Below are positions 1 through 5,388 of a DNA stretch of 7,885 nt, in pieces. This stretch comes from JAVBPT01 sp031549455 (GTDB lineage Bacteria; Bacillota; Clostridia; Lachnospirales; JAKSVV01): contig JAVBPT010000012.1 of assembly GCA_031549455.1 (NCBI GenBank), positions 1-7,885 of the forward strand, read 5' to 3'. The translations under genes and the position numbers were made by a program. Every line of letters starts with the position of its first letter. Position 1 is the stretch's first letter. Under the pieces are notes generated by a model. That model was not told the DNA's origin and searched no databases. It saw only the letters and a list, made by a program, of their open reading frames with translations.

Positions 1-42
1 AAAAACCTATTTCAAAAATTTAAATATGAGCTAGAGGGTTAA
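1..42 (+). CDS. Possible 3' end of an upstream gene (partial)
   Basis: Frame 1 is open from the window edge to a TAA at 40-42, giving thirteen residues ending in YELEG. The stop falls one base before the rbgA ATG at 44, as expected for the last codons of an upstream operon partner. The rbgA ribosome binding site (AGAGGG, about 33-38) would lie inside these codons. The stretch is too short to assign a family, and frame 2 is also open as far as position 34, so this could be chance in AT-rich DNA. If it is real, rbgA is probably co-transcribed with whatever precedes it. Confidence 0.35.
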   Translation, partial: KNLFQKFKYELEG

Positions 43-43
43 C

Positions 44-871
44 ATGAATATTAATTGGTATCCGGGTCATATGAAAAAAACAAAAGAACTCATCTCGGAA
101 AACACAAAACTTGTGGACGTGGTTGTTGAACTCATTGATGCACGAATACCTTTTAGCGGAAGAAATCCAGAGATTGATACACTGATTGGAAAAAAGCACA
201 AGTTGATTGTGTATAATAAAATGGACCTTGCGGATGCTGAAGAATTAGGTAAGAGGATTGAAGAAAACGTTCTTTTGCTTAATTCTTTAAATTATTCCAA
301 CCTAAACATTGTCTACAAGAAACTAATTCACATGCTGAAGTATGATTTTGAAAAAGAAAAACAAAAGGGTATGAAGGAAAGGCCGATTAAAATAATGGTA
401 GTTGGCATCCCCAATGTTGGCAAATCCACTTTCATAAACGGTTTGATTCAAAAGAAAATTGCCAATGTGGGCAATAAACCAGGGGTTACAAGAGGAAAAC
501 AATGGATTCGGATTCACGAAAAAATTGAGCTCTTGGATACACCAGGCATCCTATGGCCTAAAATAGATGATGAAGAGATTGCAAAGAAGATTGCTCTTGT
601 GGGAAGCATTAATGAAGACTTGCTGGATATGATTGATCTTGCAATATACCTAATTCACCAGGTCAAAATCAAGCAAAAATACCTTTCCCTCTTTGAAGAA
701 CGCTATAAAATTCAGAATATTTGTGAAAAAGAAGGATTGAAAATCATAGAGGAGATAGGAACGACAAGAGGATATAAACTGAAAAACAACGTGGTGGATA
801 TTGATCGGACTTGTAGGATGATTTATGATGAGTTTAAGAATGGAAAGATTGGACGAATCAATTTAGATTAA
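44..871 (+). CDS. rbgA: Ribosome biogenesis GTPase RbgA (YlqF)
   Basis: This is a 275-residue circularly permuted GTPase of the YlqF/YawG family. In Bacillus, RbgA acts in the cytoplasm late in 50S subunit assembly and is essential there. The permuted motif order is visible: G4 NKMD at residues 58-61, then the P-loop GIPNVGKST at 121-129, a G2 threonine in KPGVTRGK around 146-152, and G3 DTPG at 165-168. The N-terminal WYPGHMKKT block carries His9, which matches the histidine implicated in GTP hydrolysis in B. subtilis RbgA. The C-terminal helical part (about 175-275) ends in the family-like GKIGRINLD. Length is close to the usual ~280 residues, so the gene looks complete. The ATG follows AGAGGG by about five bases. 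The usual lepB or rnhB neighbours are not visible here; the next gene is asd, which has its own promoter. Confidence 0.96.
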   Translation: MNINWYPGHMKKTKELISENTKLVDVVVELIDARIPFSGRNPEIDTLIGKKHKLIVYNKMDLADAEELGKRIEENVLLLNSLNYSNLNIVYKKLIHMLKYDFEKEKQKGMKERPIKIMVVGIPNVGKSTFINGLIQKKIANVGNKPGVTRGKQWIRIHEKIELLDTPGILWPKIDDEEIAKKIALVGSINEDLLDMIDLAIYLIHQVKIKQKYLSLFEERYKIQNICEKEGLKIIEEIGTTRGYKLKNNVVDIDRTCRMIYDEFKNGKIGRINLD

Positions 872-888
872 ATATATTTAAATTCTAG

Positions 889-917
889 TAGAAAAAAAGA
901 ACTAAAAATAGTATAAT
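889..917 (+). promoter_or_regulatory. Predicted sigma-A promoter of the asd-dapA-dapB operon
   Basis: TATAAT at 912-917 is a perfect -10 hexamer. TAGAAA at 889-894 matches the -35 consensus TTGACA at four of six positions, and the spacer is 17 bp. Transcription would start near 924, leaving a leader of about 27 nt before the asd ATG at 951. That is far too short for a lysine riboswitch or a T-box. The -10 sits within the inverted repeat at 902-937. Confidence 0.6.
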
Positions 918-937
918 AATAGTATACTATTTTTTAG
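902..937. repeat. AT-rich inverted repeat over the asd promoter: operator or weak rbgA terminator
   Basis: The left arm CTAAAAATAGTATA (902-915) is complementary to the right arm TATACTATTTTTTAG (923-937), with a single extra T in the right arm and a seven-base centre. As DNA it covers the -10 hexamer and the predicted start site, which suits a repressor or activator site. As RNA made from rbgA it would fold into a hairpin with A- and U-rich flanks, like a weak bidirectional terminator. The stem has few G-C pairs, so its terminator strength is doubtful. The two roles cannot be separated from sequence alone. Confidence 0.5.
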
Positions 938-950
938 TTAGGAGAAAAAG

Positions 951-1937
951 ATGAATGTTGCGATCGTAGGAGCCACTGGACTTGTTGGAAGAATGTTTAT
1001 AAAGGTACTGGAAGAGAGAAATTTTCCGGTTGATGAACTGTTTCTTTTTGCATCCAGTCGTTCAAAAGGAAAGTTGGTAAAGTTTAAAAACAAAGAGGTT
1101 GAGATTATTGAGCTCACCAAAGAGTCGTTTAAAGATAGAGGCATTCAGATCGCTTTATTTTCCGCAGGAGGGGAAATTAGTCGTGAATATGCACCCCTTT
1201 TTGCAAACGAAGACATCATTGTAATTGATAATAGCTCTGCATTCAGAATGGATCCGGACGTACCACTTGTTGTACCGGAAGTAAATCCAGAAGATATCAA
1301 AAAGAACAAGGGAATCATTGCAAACCCGAATTGTTCGACCATACAAGCGGTGGTTGCATTAGGACCCTTGGATCAAAAATATAGAATAAAAAGGATCGTT
1401 TTTTCAACTTATCAGGCTGTTTCTGGGGCGGGAATGGCGGGCATTCAGGATCTGGAAAATGGGGATCCATTGATTAAATTCCCTTACCCAATCAAAAACA
1501 ATTGCCTACCACATATTGATTCTTTCTTAGACAATGGTTATACCAAAGAAGAAATGAAGATGGTAAATGAAACACGAAAGATTTTGGGACGGGATGATCT
1601 CAAAATTACAGCAACAACAGTGCGCGTCCCAGTGCTAAATAGTCACTCCGAGTCCATTAATATTGAGTTTGAAAACAAGATCGAACTGGAAGTATGCAAA
1701 GACGTATTAAAGAATGCGAAGGGCGTTGTGCTCTATGATGATGTAAAAAATAATATTTACCCGCTTGCTACTGTAGCTAATGATAAAGACGAGGTGTTTG
1801 TGGGTAGGGTAAGATTAGATGAAAGTGTTGATAATGGCTTAAACCTATTTGTTGTAGCGGATAACGTTCGAAAAGGAGCTGCAACCAATGCGGTGCAAAT
1901 CGCAGAAGAATTATTAAATCAAGGAGGTATTCTATGA
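951..1937 (+). CDS. asd: Aspartate-semialdehyde dehydrogenase
   Basis: This 328-residue cytoplasmic enzyme makes L-aspartate 4-semialdehyde by NADPH-dependent reductive dephosphorylation of aspartyl phosphate. That is the branch point to lysine/diaminopimelate and to threonine and methionine. The Rossmann fold starts at once with GATGLVG (residues 7-13). The active site is recognisable: Cys128 in NPNCSTIQ, Gln155 in STYQAVSGAG, Arg225 and His232 in RVPVLNSHSE. The Arg-to-His spacing of seven is the same as in the E. coli enzyme. Length is usual for the shorter Gram-positive type. The ATG is preceded by AGGAG (940-944) at six bases. The stop overlaps the dapA start (ATGA at 1934-1937), implying translational coupling. 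It is the first gene of the asd-dapA-dapB operon; no aspartokinase gene lies in the window. Confidence 0.97.
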   Translation: MNVAIVGATGLVGRMFIKVLEERNFPVDELFLFASSRSKGKLVKFKNKEVEIIELTKESFKDRGIQIALFSAGGEISREYAPLFANEDIIVIDNSSAFRMDPDVPLVVPEVNPEDIKKNKGIIANPNCSTIQAVVALGPLDQKYRIKRIVFSTYQAVSGAGMAGIQDLENGDPLIKFPYPIKNNCLPHIDSFLDNGYTKEEMKMVNETRKILGRDDLKITATTVRVPVLNSHSESINIEFENKIELEVCKDVLKNAKGVVLYDDVKNNIYPLATVANDKDEVFVGRVRLDESVDNGLNLFVVADNVRKGAATNAVQIAEELLNQGGIL

Positions 1938-2806
1938 GTATATTTAAAGGATCCGGAACGGCAATCGTAACCCCATTTAAGCAAGACGGTGTGGATTATG
2001 ATGCATTCTCCAAAATGATTCAGTTCCAGCTTACTAATAGTACAGATGCGCTTATTGTATGCGGTACTACGGGGGAGGCAAGTACCATGAGCGACGAGGA
2101 AAAATTAGAGGTGGTTCGTTTTGCCAAAAGCATTGTAAAAGAAAAAATACCGGTGATTGTCGGAACAGGTGGAAACGACACTGCTCATTCCATTTTATTA
2201 AGCAAAGAAGTAGAAAAGATTGGTGTAGATGGGCTCTTACTGGTAACACCGTATTATAATAAGACAACACAGGCAGGTCTAATTGAACACTATAAGGCAA
2301 TTGCAAAGAGCGTAAACCTTCCATTGATTCTATACAACGTACCTTCTAGAACCGGGATGAATATCTCTCCCAAAACGGTTGCAGAGTTAAATAAGGTGGA
2401 AAATATCGTGGCTGTAAAAGAGGCAAGCGGTGACATCAGTCAGATTGCAGAAATCGCTAGCATCTGTGATATCGATATTTACTCTGGAAACGATGATCAG
2501 ATCGTTCCGGTCTTGTCTGTTGGAGGCATTGGTGTTATTTCTGTTTTATCCAACATTTTTCCTAAGGAGACCCATGATATTGTAGCGCTTTATCAGGCAG
2601 GGAAAGTAGAGGAAAGCAGAGATTTACAACTCAAATTTTTAAATCTTATTAAACTACTCTTTATAGAAACCAATCCAATTCCGGTAAAGGCAGCACTTTC
2701 GATGATGGGGTATTGTGAAGAGATTTTAAGGTTGCCTTTGATTCCAATGAGCGATACCAATAAAAAGGCATTAAAAGAAGAAATGTCTAAATTTATAAAG
2801 ATGTGA
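1934..2806 (+). CDS. dapA: 4-hydroxy-tetrahydrodipicolinate synthase
   Basis: This is a 290-residue TIM-barrel aldolase of the DHDPS/NAL family. It condenses pyruvate with aspartate semialdehyde, the committed step of lysine/diaminopimelate synthesis. Visible active-site residues are Thr45-Thr46 in GTTGEAS, Tyr107/Tyr108 in TPYYNK, Tyr134 in YNVPSRTG with Arg139, and the Schiff-base Lys162 in AVKEASGD. A perfect AAGGAGGT ribosome binding site (1921-1928) lies inside the end of asd, five bases before the ATG, and the start overlaps the asd stop. Aligned by motif to E. coli DapA, the lysine-inhibition positions His53, His56 and Glu84 correspond here to Asp54, Lys57 and His85, while Asn80 is kept as Asn81. 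By family knowledge this predicts weak or absent lysine feedback, as in many Gram-positive enzymes. The gene is intact. Confidence 0.97.
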   Translation: MSIFKGSGTAIVTPFKQDGVDYDAFSKMIQFQLTNSTDALIVCGTTGEASTMSDEEKLEVVRFAKSIVKEKIPVIVGTGGNDTAHSILLSKEVEKIGVDGLLLVTPYYNKTTQAGLIEHYKAIAKSVNLPLILYNVPSRTGMNISPKTVAELNKVENIVAVKEASGDISQIAEIASICDIDIYSGNDDQIVPVLSVGGIGVISVLSNIFPKETHDIVALYQAGKVEESRDLQLKFLNLIKLLFIETNPIPVKAALSMMGYCEEILRLPLIPMSDTNKKALKEEMSKFIKM

Positions 2807-2814
2807 GGTTTCAA

Positions 2815-3576
2815 ATGATAAAAGTATTATTATGTGGTTGTACTGGCAGAATGGGCAAGTTCGTCGAAAAAGAGATTGAAGCGGTTGGAGAAATGGAGAT
2901 TTTGGCTGGGGTTGGAAGAGATGAAAATGCCCGAATCCCCAGTCCCTATCCGATTTACAATTCTATTCAAGAAGTGGTTGAAAAGTGTGATGTAATCATT
3001 GACTTTTCACATTTTAGCCTGGCTCAAGAGGTTTTAACCTATGCACAAAAAACAAAAACACCGCTGATTTTATGCACAACAGGACTAGAGGCGGAGACGC
3101 TCAATCAGGTGGAAGAAACCTCAAAATCAGTGGCAATTGTCCGGTCTTACAACATGTCAGTGGGGATTAACCTAATTGACACCGTTTTAAAAGAGATTTC
3201 AAATAAGCTCTACAATCTGGATTTTGACATAGAGGTGGTAGAAAAGCACCATAAAAATAAGATTGATGCCCCTAGCGGAACTGCAATTATGTTTGCCAAC
3301 ACTATGAAAGAAGCATTATATGTAAATACGGAGCTCACCTATGACCGAACCAAACGAAAAGAGAAGAGAAAAAAAGAGGAGATTGGTATTAGCTCTGTAA
3401 GGGGAGGGAGTATTCCGGGAGAGCATTCTATCCTTTTTGCAGGGAGTGATGAGGTGATAGAAATCAAACATACGGCCTTATCTCCTGTAATATTTGTGAA
3501 AGGCGCTGTTCTCGCTGCTAAGTGGATACTGGGAAAGGAAAAAGGCTTATATACGATGAAAGATGTATTAAAGTAA
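2815..3576 (+). CDS. dapB: 4-hydroxy-tetrahydrodipicolinate reductase
   Basis: DapB reduces the DapA product with NAD(P)H to tetrahydrodipicolinate in the cytoplasm. The protein has 253 residues, slightly shorter than the ~265 typical of the family. The dinucleotide-binding motif GCTGRMG is at residues 8-14, with DFSH and CTTGL following in the Rossmann half. The catalytic signature EKHHKNKIDAPSGTA is at 143-157, with His145/His146 and Lys149 in place. The C-terminal part, with the SVRGG and GEHSI motifs, is normal. I chose ATG 2815 because GAGG (2805-2808) sits six bases upstream and the protein then begins MIKVLLCG. A GTG at 2803 overlapping the dapA stop would add four residues (MRFQ) but has no well-placed binding site. 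It is the last gene of the operon; the later steps (dapH, dapL or equivalent) must be encoded elsewhere. Confidence 0.96.
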   Translation: MIKVLLCGCTGRMGKFVEKEIEAVGEMEILAGVGRDENARIPSPYPIYNSIQEVVEKCDVIIDFSHFSLAQEVLTYAQKTKTPLILCTTGLEAETLNQVEETSKSVAIVRSYNMSVGINLIDTVLKEISNKLYNLDFDIEVVEKHHKNKIDAPSGTAIMFANTMKEALYVNTELTYDRTKRKEKRKKEEIGISSVRGGSIPGEHSILFAGSDEVIEIKHTALSPVIFVKGAVLAAKWILGKEKGLYTMKDVLK

Positions 3577-3600
3577 GGATAATTTCTTACTTTTTCTTTA
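3570..3600 (+). terminator. Weak rho-independent terminator after dapB
   Basis: AAAGTAAG (3570-3577) pairs with CTTACTTT (3586-3593) around an eight-base loop, and the stem runs into a T-rich tract (3591-3599, one C). The stem includes the dapB stop codon. Only two G-C pairs support it, so termination may be leaky and the downstream small gene could receive some read-through. Confidence 0.5.
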
Positions 3601-3625
3601 CAATTCCCTTAATATGGGATATACT
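3597..3625 (+). promoter_or_regulatory. Predicted sigma-A promoter of the 88-residue membrane protein gene
   Basis: TTTACA at 3597-3602 matches five of six -35 positions, and TATACT at 3620-3625 matches five of six -10 positions. The spacer is exactly 17 bp. The predicted start near 3632 leaves a leader of about 110 nt before the GTG at 3743. The spacer also contains a small TCCC/GGGA dyad (3605-3608 and 3616-3619), too short to call an operator. The promoter begins in the T-tract of the dapB terminator, so the small gene is probably its own transcription unit. Confidence 0.6.
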
Positions 3626-3667
3626 GTATATATTATTTTAATCATGATGAATTTATAAGAAAGGAAA

Positions 3668-3694
3668 AAGGAGAGATCCAACGTGAAGAGGTAA
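3668..3694 (+). other. Orphan strong ribosome binding site with a three-codon reading frame
   Basis: AAGGAG (3668-3673) is followed after nine bases by GTG AAG AGG TAA (3683-3694). The site lies in the leader of the 88-residue membrane protein gene, about 50 bases before that gene's own GTG. No longer frame uses it: the same frame meets further stops at 3719 and 3740. It could be a minimal leader ORF, a ribosome standby site, or a chance purine-rich run. Confidence 0.3.
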
Positions 3695-3742
3695 GCAGAG
3701 ACTTTAAAACTCCAAAAATGAAAAAGAAAGGTGTGCTTTTAA

Positions 3743-4009
3743 GTGAACTTCAAAAAGGTTCTGCAAATCGTCCTGGATGTACTTCTCCTGGCACTCTTAA
3801 TTCTGACCATTGCATTTGGAATACGGGAGCAAGCCTGGACGGTTATGTGCATAACGGTAATATTCGTTCTCAGCACCATTATAGAGAGGCATAGAGACGA
3901 ACTCTCAATTTTCGATTATCAGGTCGTAAAAATGATTTTTTGCATAATCGACATTGCAGCACCAATCGCACTCATTTTGGTTATTTTCCTACCCCATTTT
4001 CTGTCCTAA
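3743..4009 (+). CDS. Small three-helix membrane protein of unknown function
   Basis: I do not recognise this 88-residue protein. Three hydrophobic segments are clear, at about residues 6-27, 32-48 and 61-86. A charged loop between the second and third (about 48-60: ERHRDELS and nearby) would be cytoplasmic by the positive-inside rule. No cleavable signal, cysteine pair or enzymatic motif is visible. The start is GTG at 3743, preceded by AAAGGTG (3727-3733) at about nine bases. No in-frame ATG start exists upstream, because stops lie at 3740 and 3719. It has its own promoter (3597-3625) and a strong terminator (4023-4053), so it appears monocistronic. Clean signals at both ends and a strongly hydrophobic, coherent translation argue that it is a real gene. 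Its function is unassigned; it could be an envelope or accessory membrane protein. Confidence 0.75.
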   Translation: MNFKKVLQIVLDVLLLALLILTIAFGIREQAWTVMCITVIFVLSTIIERHRDELSIFDYQVVKMIFCIIDIAAPIALILVIFLPHFLS

Positions 4010-4022
4010 CCTTTCGCCACTT

Positions 4023-4053
4023 GCTTTAGCTTACGGGCTAAAGCCTTTTTTTT
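4023..4053 (+). terminator. Strong rho-independent terminator
   Basis: GCTTTAGC (4023-4030) and GCTAAAGC (4037-4044) form a perfect 8-bp stem with a six-base loop, followed by C and a run of eight T (4046-4053). It ends the transcript of the 88-residue membrane protein gene. The T-run reaches the stop codon of the converging minus-strand gene (4052-4054). Read in the minus direction the hairpin has no T-run after it, so it should not serve that gene efficiently. Confidence 0.9.
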
Positions 4054-4684
4054 ATTCGTTTTCGTCTGAAAAGGCAAAATAGGAATACAAATATGGTGTT
4101 AAAAATGTAACAAATGATACAATTAATATTATAATTATAAAAATTTTGGTATTTAAAAAACTAGAAATCATAAAAACAACCGTATCCAAAACCAAAAGAA
4201 GGCTAAAAATTTTGTGAGTGATGCGCCACACCTGATCATCATTTAGTGTAAAACGAGTTCGAATGCCAAAATGACTATTTGGTGTGACGTTTGAGACAAA
4301 AAAGGCGAATATAACCATAAGGATGGAAAGGGGATATACGATCAGTTTTTTTATGTTCATTTGCGTCTGAAACTCGAAAAAAATGAGAATCCAATTATTT
4401 AGTATTAAAAAAAGAATGATCCCGTTCATGATCCATTTAAAAAAACGAACATGGAGGATGTGTTTTCGATATTTATGAAGAAAAAGATTGTACAAGATTG
4501 TGATCAAGATGGTATAAAAGATTAGAATAAGTAAAAACTTTTTATCGCTATATTTAACAGCGATCCCATTGATATTGATTACACTTACAATCCTTTCCGG
4601 AAGAATAAAATAGTAGACAAATTGGAAAAGTGCTGAAATTAGGGTAATCAGGTTTATCCAGGCAAGCTCAAATTTTTTGTTCAT
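4052..4684 (-). CDS. SdpI-family integral membrane protein (DUF1648 plus SdpI domain)
   Basis: This is a 210-residue, very hydrophobic protein with about six membrane helices, near residues 7-27, 50-69, 81-104, 111-132, 158-176 and 180-206. The N-terminal third resembles DUF1648: a helix, then LPERIVSVININGIAVKY, then a second helix. The C-terminal half has the SdpI signature NSHFGIRTRFTLNDDQVWR and the following THK (residues 136-157). In B. subtilis, SdpI gives immunity to the SdpC toxin and sequesters the repressor SdpR at the membrane. No sdpA, sdpB, sdpC or sdpR homologue lies nearby, and the family is widespread beyond that system, so I assign family only. The ATG is preceded on the minus strand by AGAGGA at a suitable distance. 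It runs opposite to all its neighbours and I found no clear promoter for it. Confidence 0.85.
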   Translation of the reverse strand: MNKKFELAWINLITLISALFQFVYYFILPERIVSVININGIAVKYSDKKFLLILIFYTILITILYNLFLHKYRKHILHVRFFKWIMNGIILFLILNNWILIFFEFQTQMNIKKLIVYPLSILMVIFAFFVSNVTPNSHFGIRTRFTLNDDQVWRITHKIFSLLLVLDTVVFMISSFLNTKIFIIIILIVSFVTFLTPYLYSYFAFSDENE

Positions 4685-4737
4685 GTTTTCCTCTTTTTTA
4701 GATAGTGTAATGCCAGCAACTAAAAATATGTATGCTT

Positions 4738-4753
4738 TCCAAAATATTTTGGA
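4738..4753. promoter_or_regulatory. Perfect 16-bp palindrome between divergent genes (possible operator)
   Basis: TCCAAAATATTTTGGA is a perfect inverted repeat with no central spacer. It lies 53 bp upstream of the SdpI-like start on the minus strand and 30 bp upstream of the pth -10 on the plus strand. That is the usual place for a dimeric regulator site. A terminator role is unlikely because no plus-strand gene ends here, although TTTT follows the right arm. The regulator is unknown. Confidence 0.45.
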
Positions 4754-4779
4754 TTTTCTATGTTCATTTCAAATTTTTA

Positions 4780-4788
4780 TGATATAAT
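4780..4788 (+). promoter_or_regulatory. Extended -10 promoter for pth-mfd
   Basis: TGATATAAT (4780-4788) is a perfect extended -10 (TGN plus TATAAT). No good -35 lies at the usual spacing; the region around 4760-4766 is a poor match, which an extended -10 can compensate for. The start would be near 4795, giving a leader of about 18 nt to the pth ATG at 4813. Confidence 0.6.
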
Positions 4789-4812
4789 CTTGCTAAATTG
4801 TTGGATAGAAAT

Positions 4813-5388
4813 ATGAAAATTATTGTTGGACTTGGTAATCCCGGTAAAGAATATGAAAACACAAGACATAATGTGGGATTTATGGCTATTGATCTGCTTG
4901 CTAAAAAAATAGGGATCGAGATGACGCAAAAGAAGTTTGATGCCTTAATCGGAGCAAGCGCTTTGTCAGGAGAAAAAATTATTCTAATGAAGCCCATGAC
5001 CTTTATGAATCTGAGCGGATTAGCACTTAGACAAATCATGGACTTTTATCATCTTACACCGTCTGATTTTATTATCCTTTATGATGACACCGATTTAGAA
5101 CTAGGGATGATCCGTATAAAGGCAAAGGGGTCAAGCGGTGGGCACAATGGTGTCAAAAGTATTATCCAGCATTTTGGAACAGAAACCTTTGATCGAATTC
5201 GAGTGGGAATCGGACAAAAGAAGGAAAATGTGGATCTTGCAAATCATGTCCTAAGTACTTTAACTGCCAGCGATAAAAAGACAATGGATGTGGCTCTCCC
5301 AAAGGTCTTGGATGCCATACTGGATATCTTGCAGAATGGCATAAGCCACGCTATGAATCAATATAATCATAACGAGAGGGATGCATGA
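4813..5388 (+). CDS. pth: Peptidyl-tRNA hydrolase
   Basis: Pth (called SpoVC in Bacillus) hydrolyses the ester bond of peptidyl-tRNAs released from stalled ribosomes and so recycles tRNA in the cytoplasm. The 191-residue protein has the normal family length. Visible motifs are GLGNPG (residues 6-11, Asn9), the catalytic His19 in NTRHNVGF, Asn66 in TFMNLSG, the acidic loop DDTD at 91-94, and Asn112 in SSGGHNGVKS. I chose ATG 4813 because the translation then opens MKIIVGLGNPG like most homologues. In-frame TTG codons at 4798 and 4801 would add only a few residues and lie too close to the predicted transcription start. The ribosome binding site (TTGGAT, about 4801-4806) is weak. The stop overlaps the mfd start as ATGA, so the two genes are probably coupled. 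Confidence 0.97.
   Translation: MKIIVGLGNPGKEYENTRHNVGFMAIDLLAKKIGIEMTQKKFDALIGASALSGEKIILMKPMTFMNLSGLALRQIMDFYHLTPSDFIILYDDTDLELGMIRIKAKGSSGGHNGVKSIIQHFGTETFDRIRVGIGQKKENVDLANHVLSTLTASDKKTMDVALPKVLDAILDILQNGISHAMNQYNHNERDA

Noticed and set aside
872..950. Possible lysine riboswitch or T-box before asd
   Set aside because: The gap is only 79 bp and holds a promoter; an L-box or T-box needs well over 100 nt, and no conserved box is visible.
2803..2814. GTG start for dapB overlapping the dapA stop
   Set aside because: The binding site GAGG lies at or after this GTG and is correctly spaced for ATG 2815, which also gives the usual N-terminus.
3605..3619. Small TCCC/GGGA dyad in the spacer of the 3597-3625 promoter
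   Set aside because: Arms of four bases are expected by chance; not enough for an operator call.
3718..3894. 58-codon ATG-started frame overlapping the 88-residue membrane protein, opening MKKKGVLLSEL, faintly like the start of RbsD/FucU proteins
   Set aside because: It has no ribosome binding site, the resemblance ends after about a dozen residues, the rest is low-hydrophobicity sequence typical of a shadow frame, and the overlapping frame is a coherent membrane protein.
4685..4760. Minus-strand promoter for the SdpI-like gene (TACACT-like -10 in the reverse complement)
   Set aside because: Only four of six -10 matches, with no better than three of six at -35; too weak to annotate in such AT-rich DNA.
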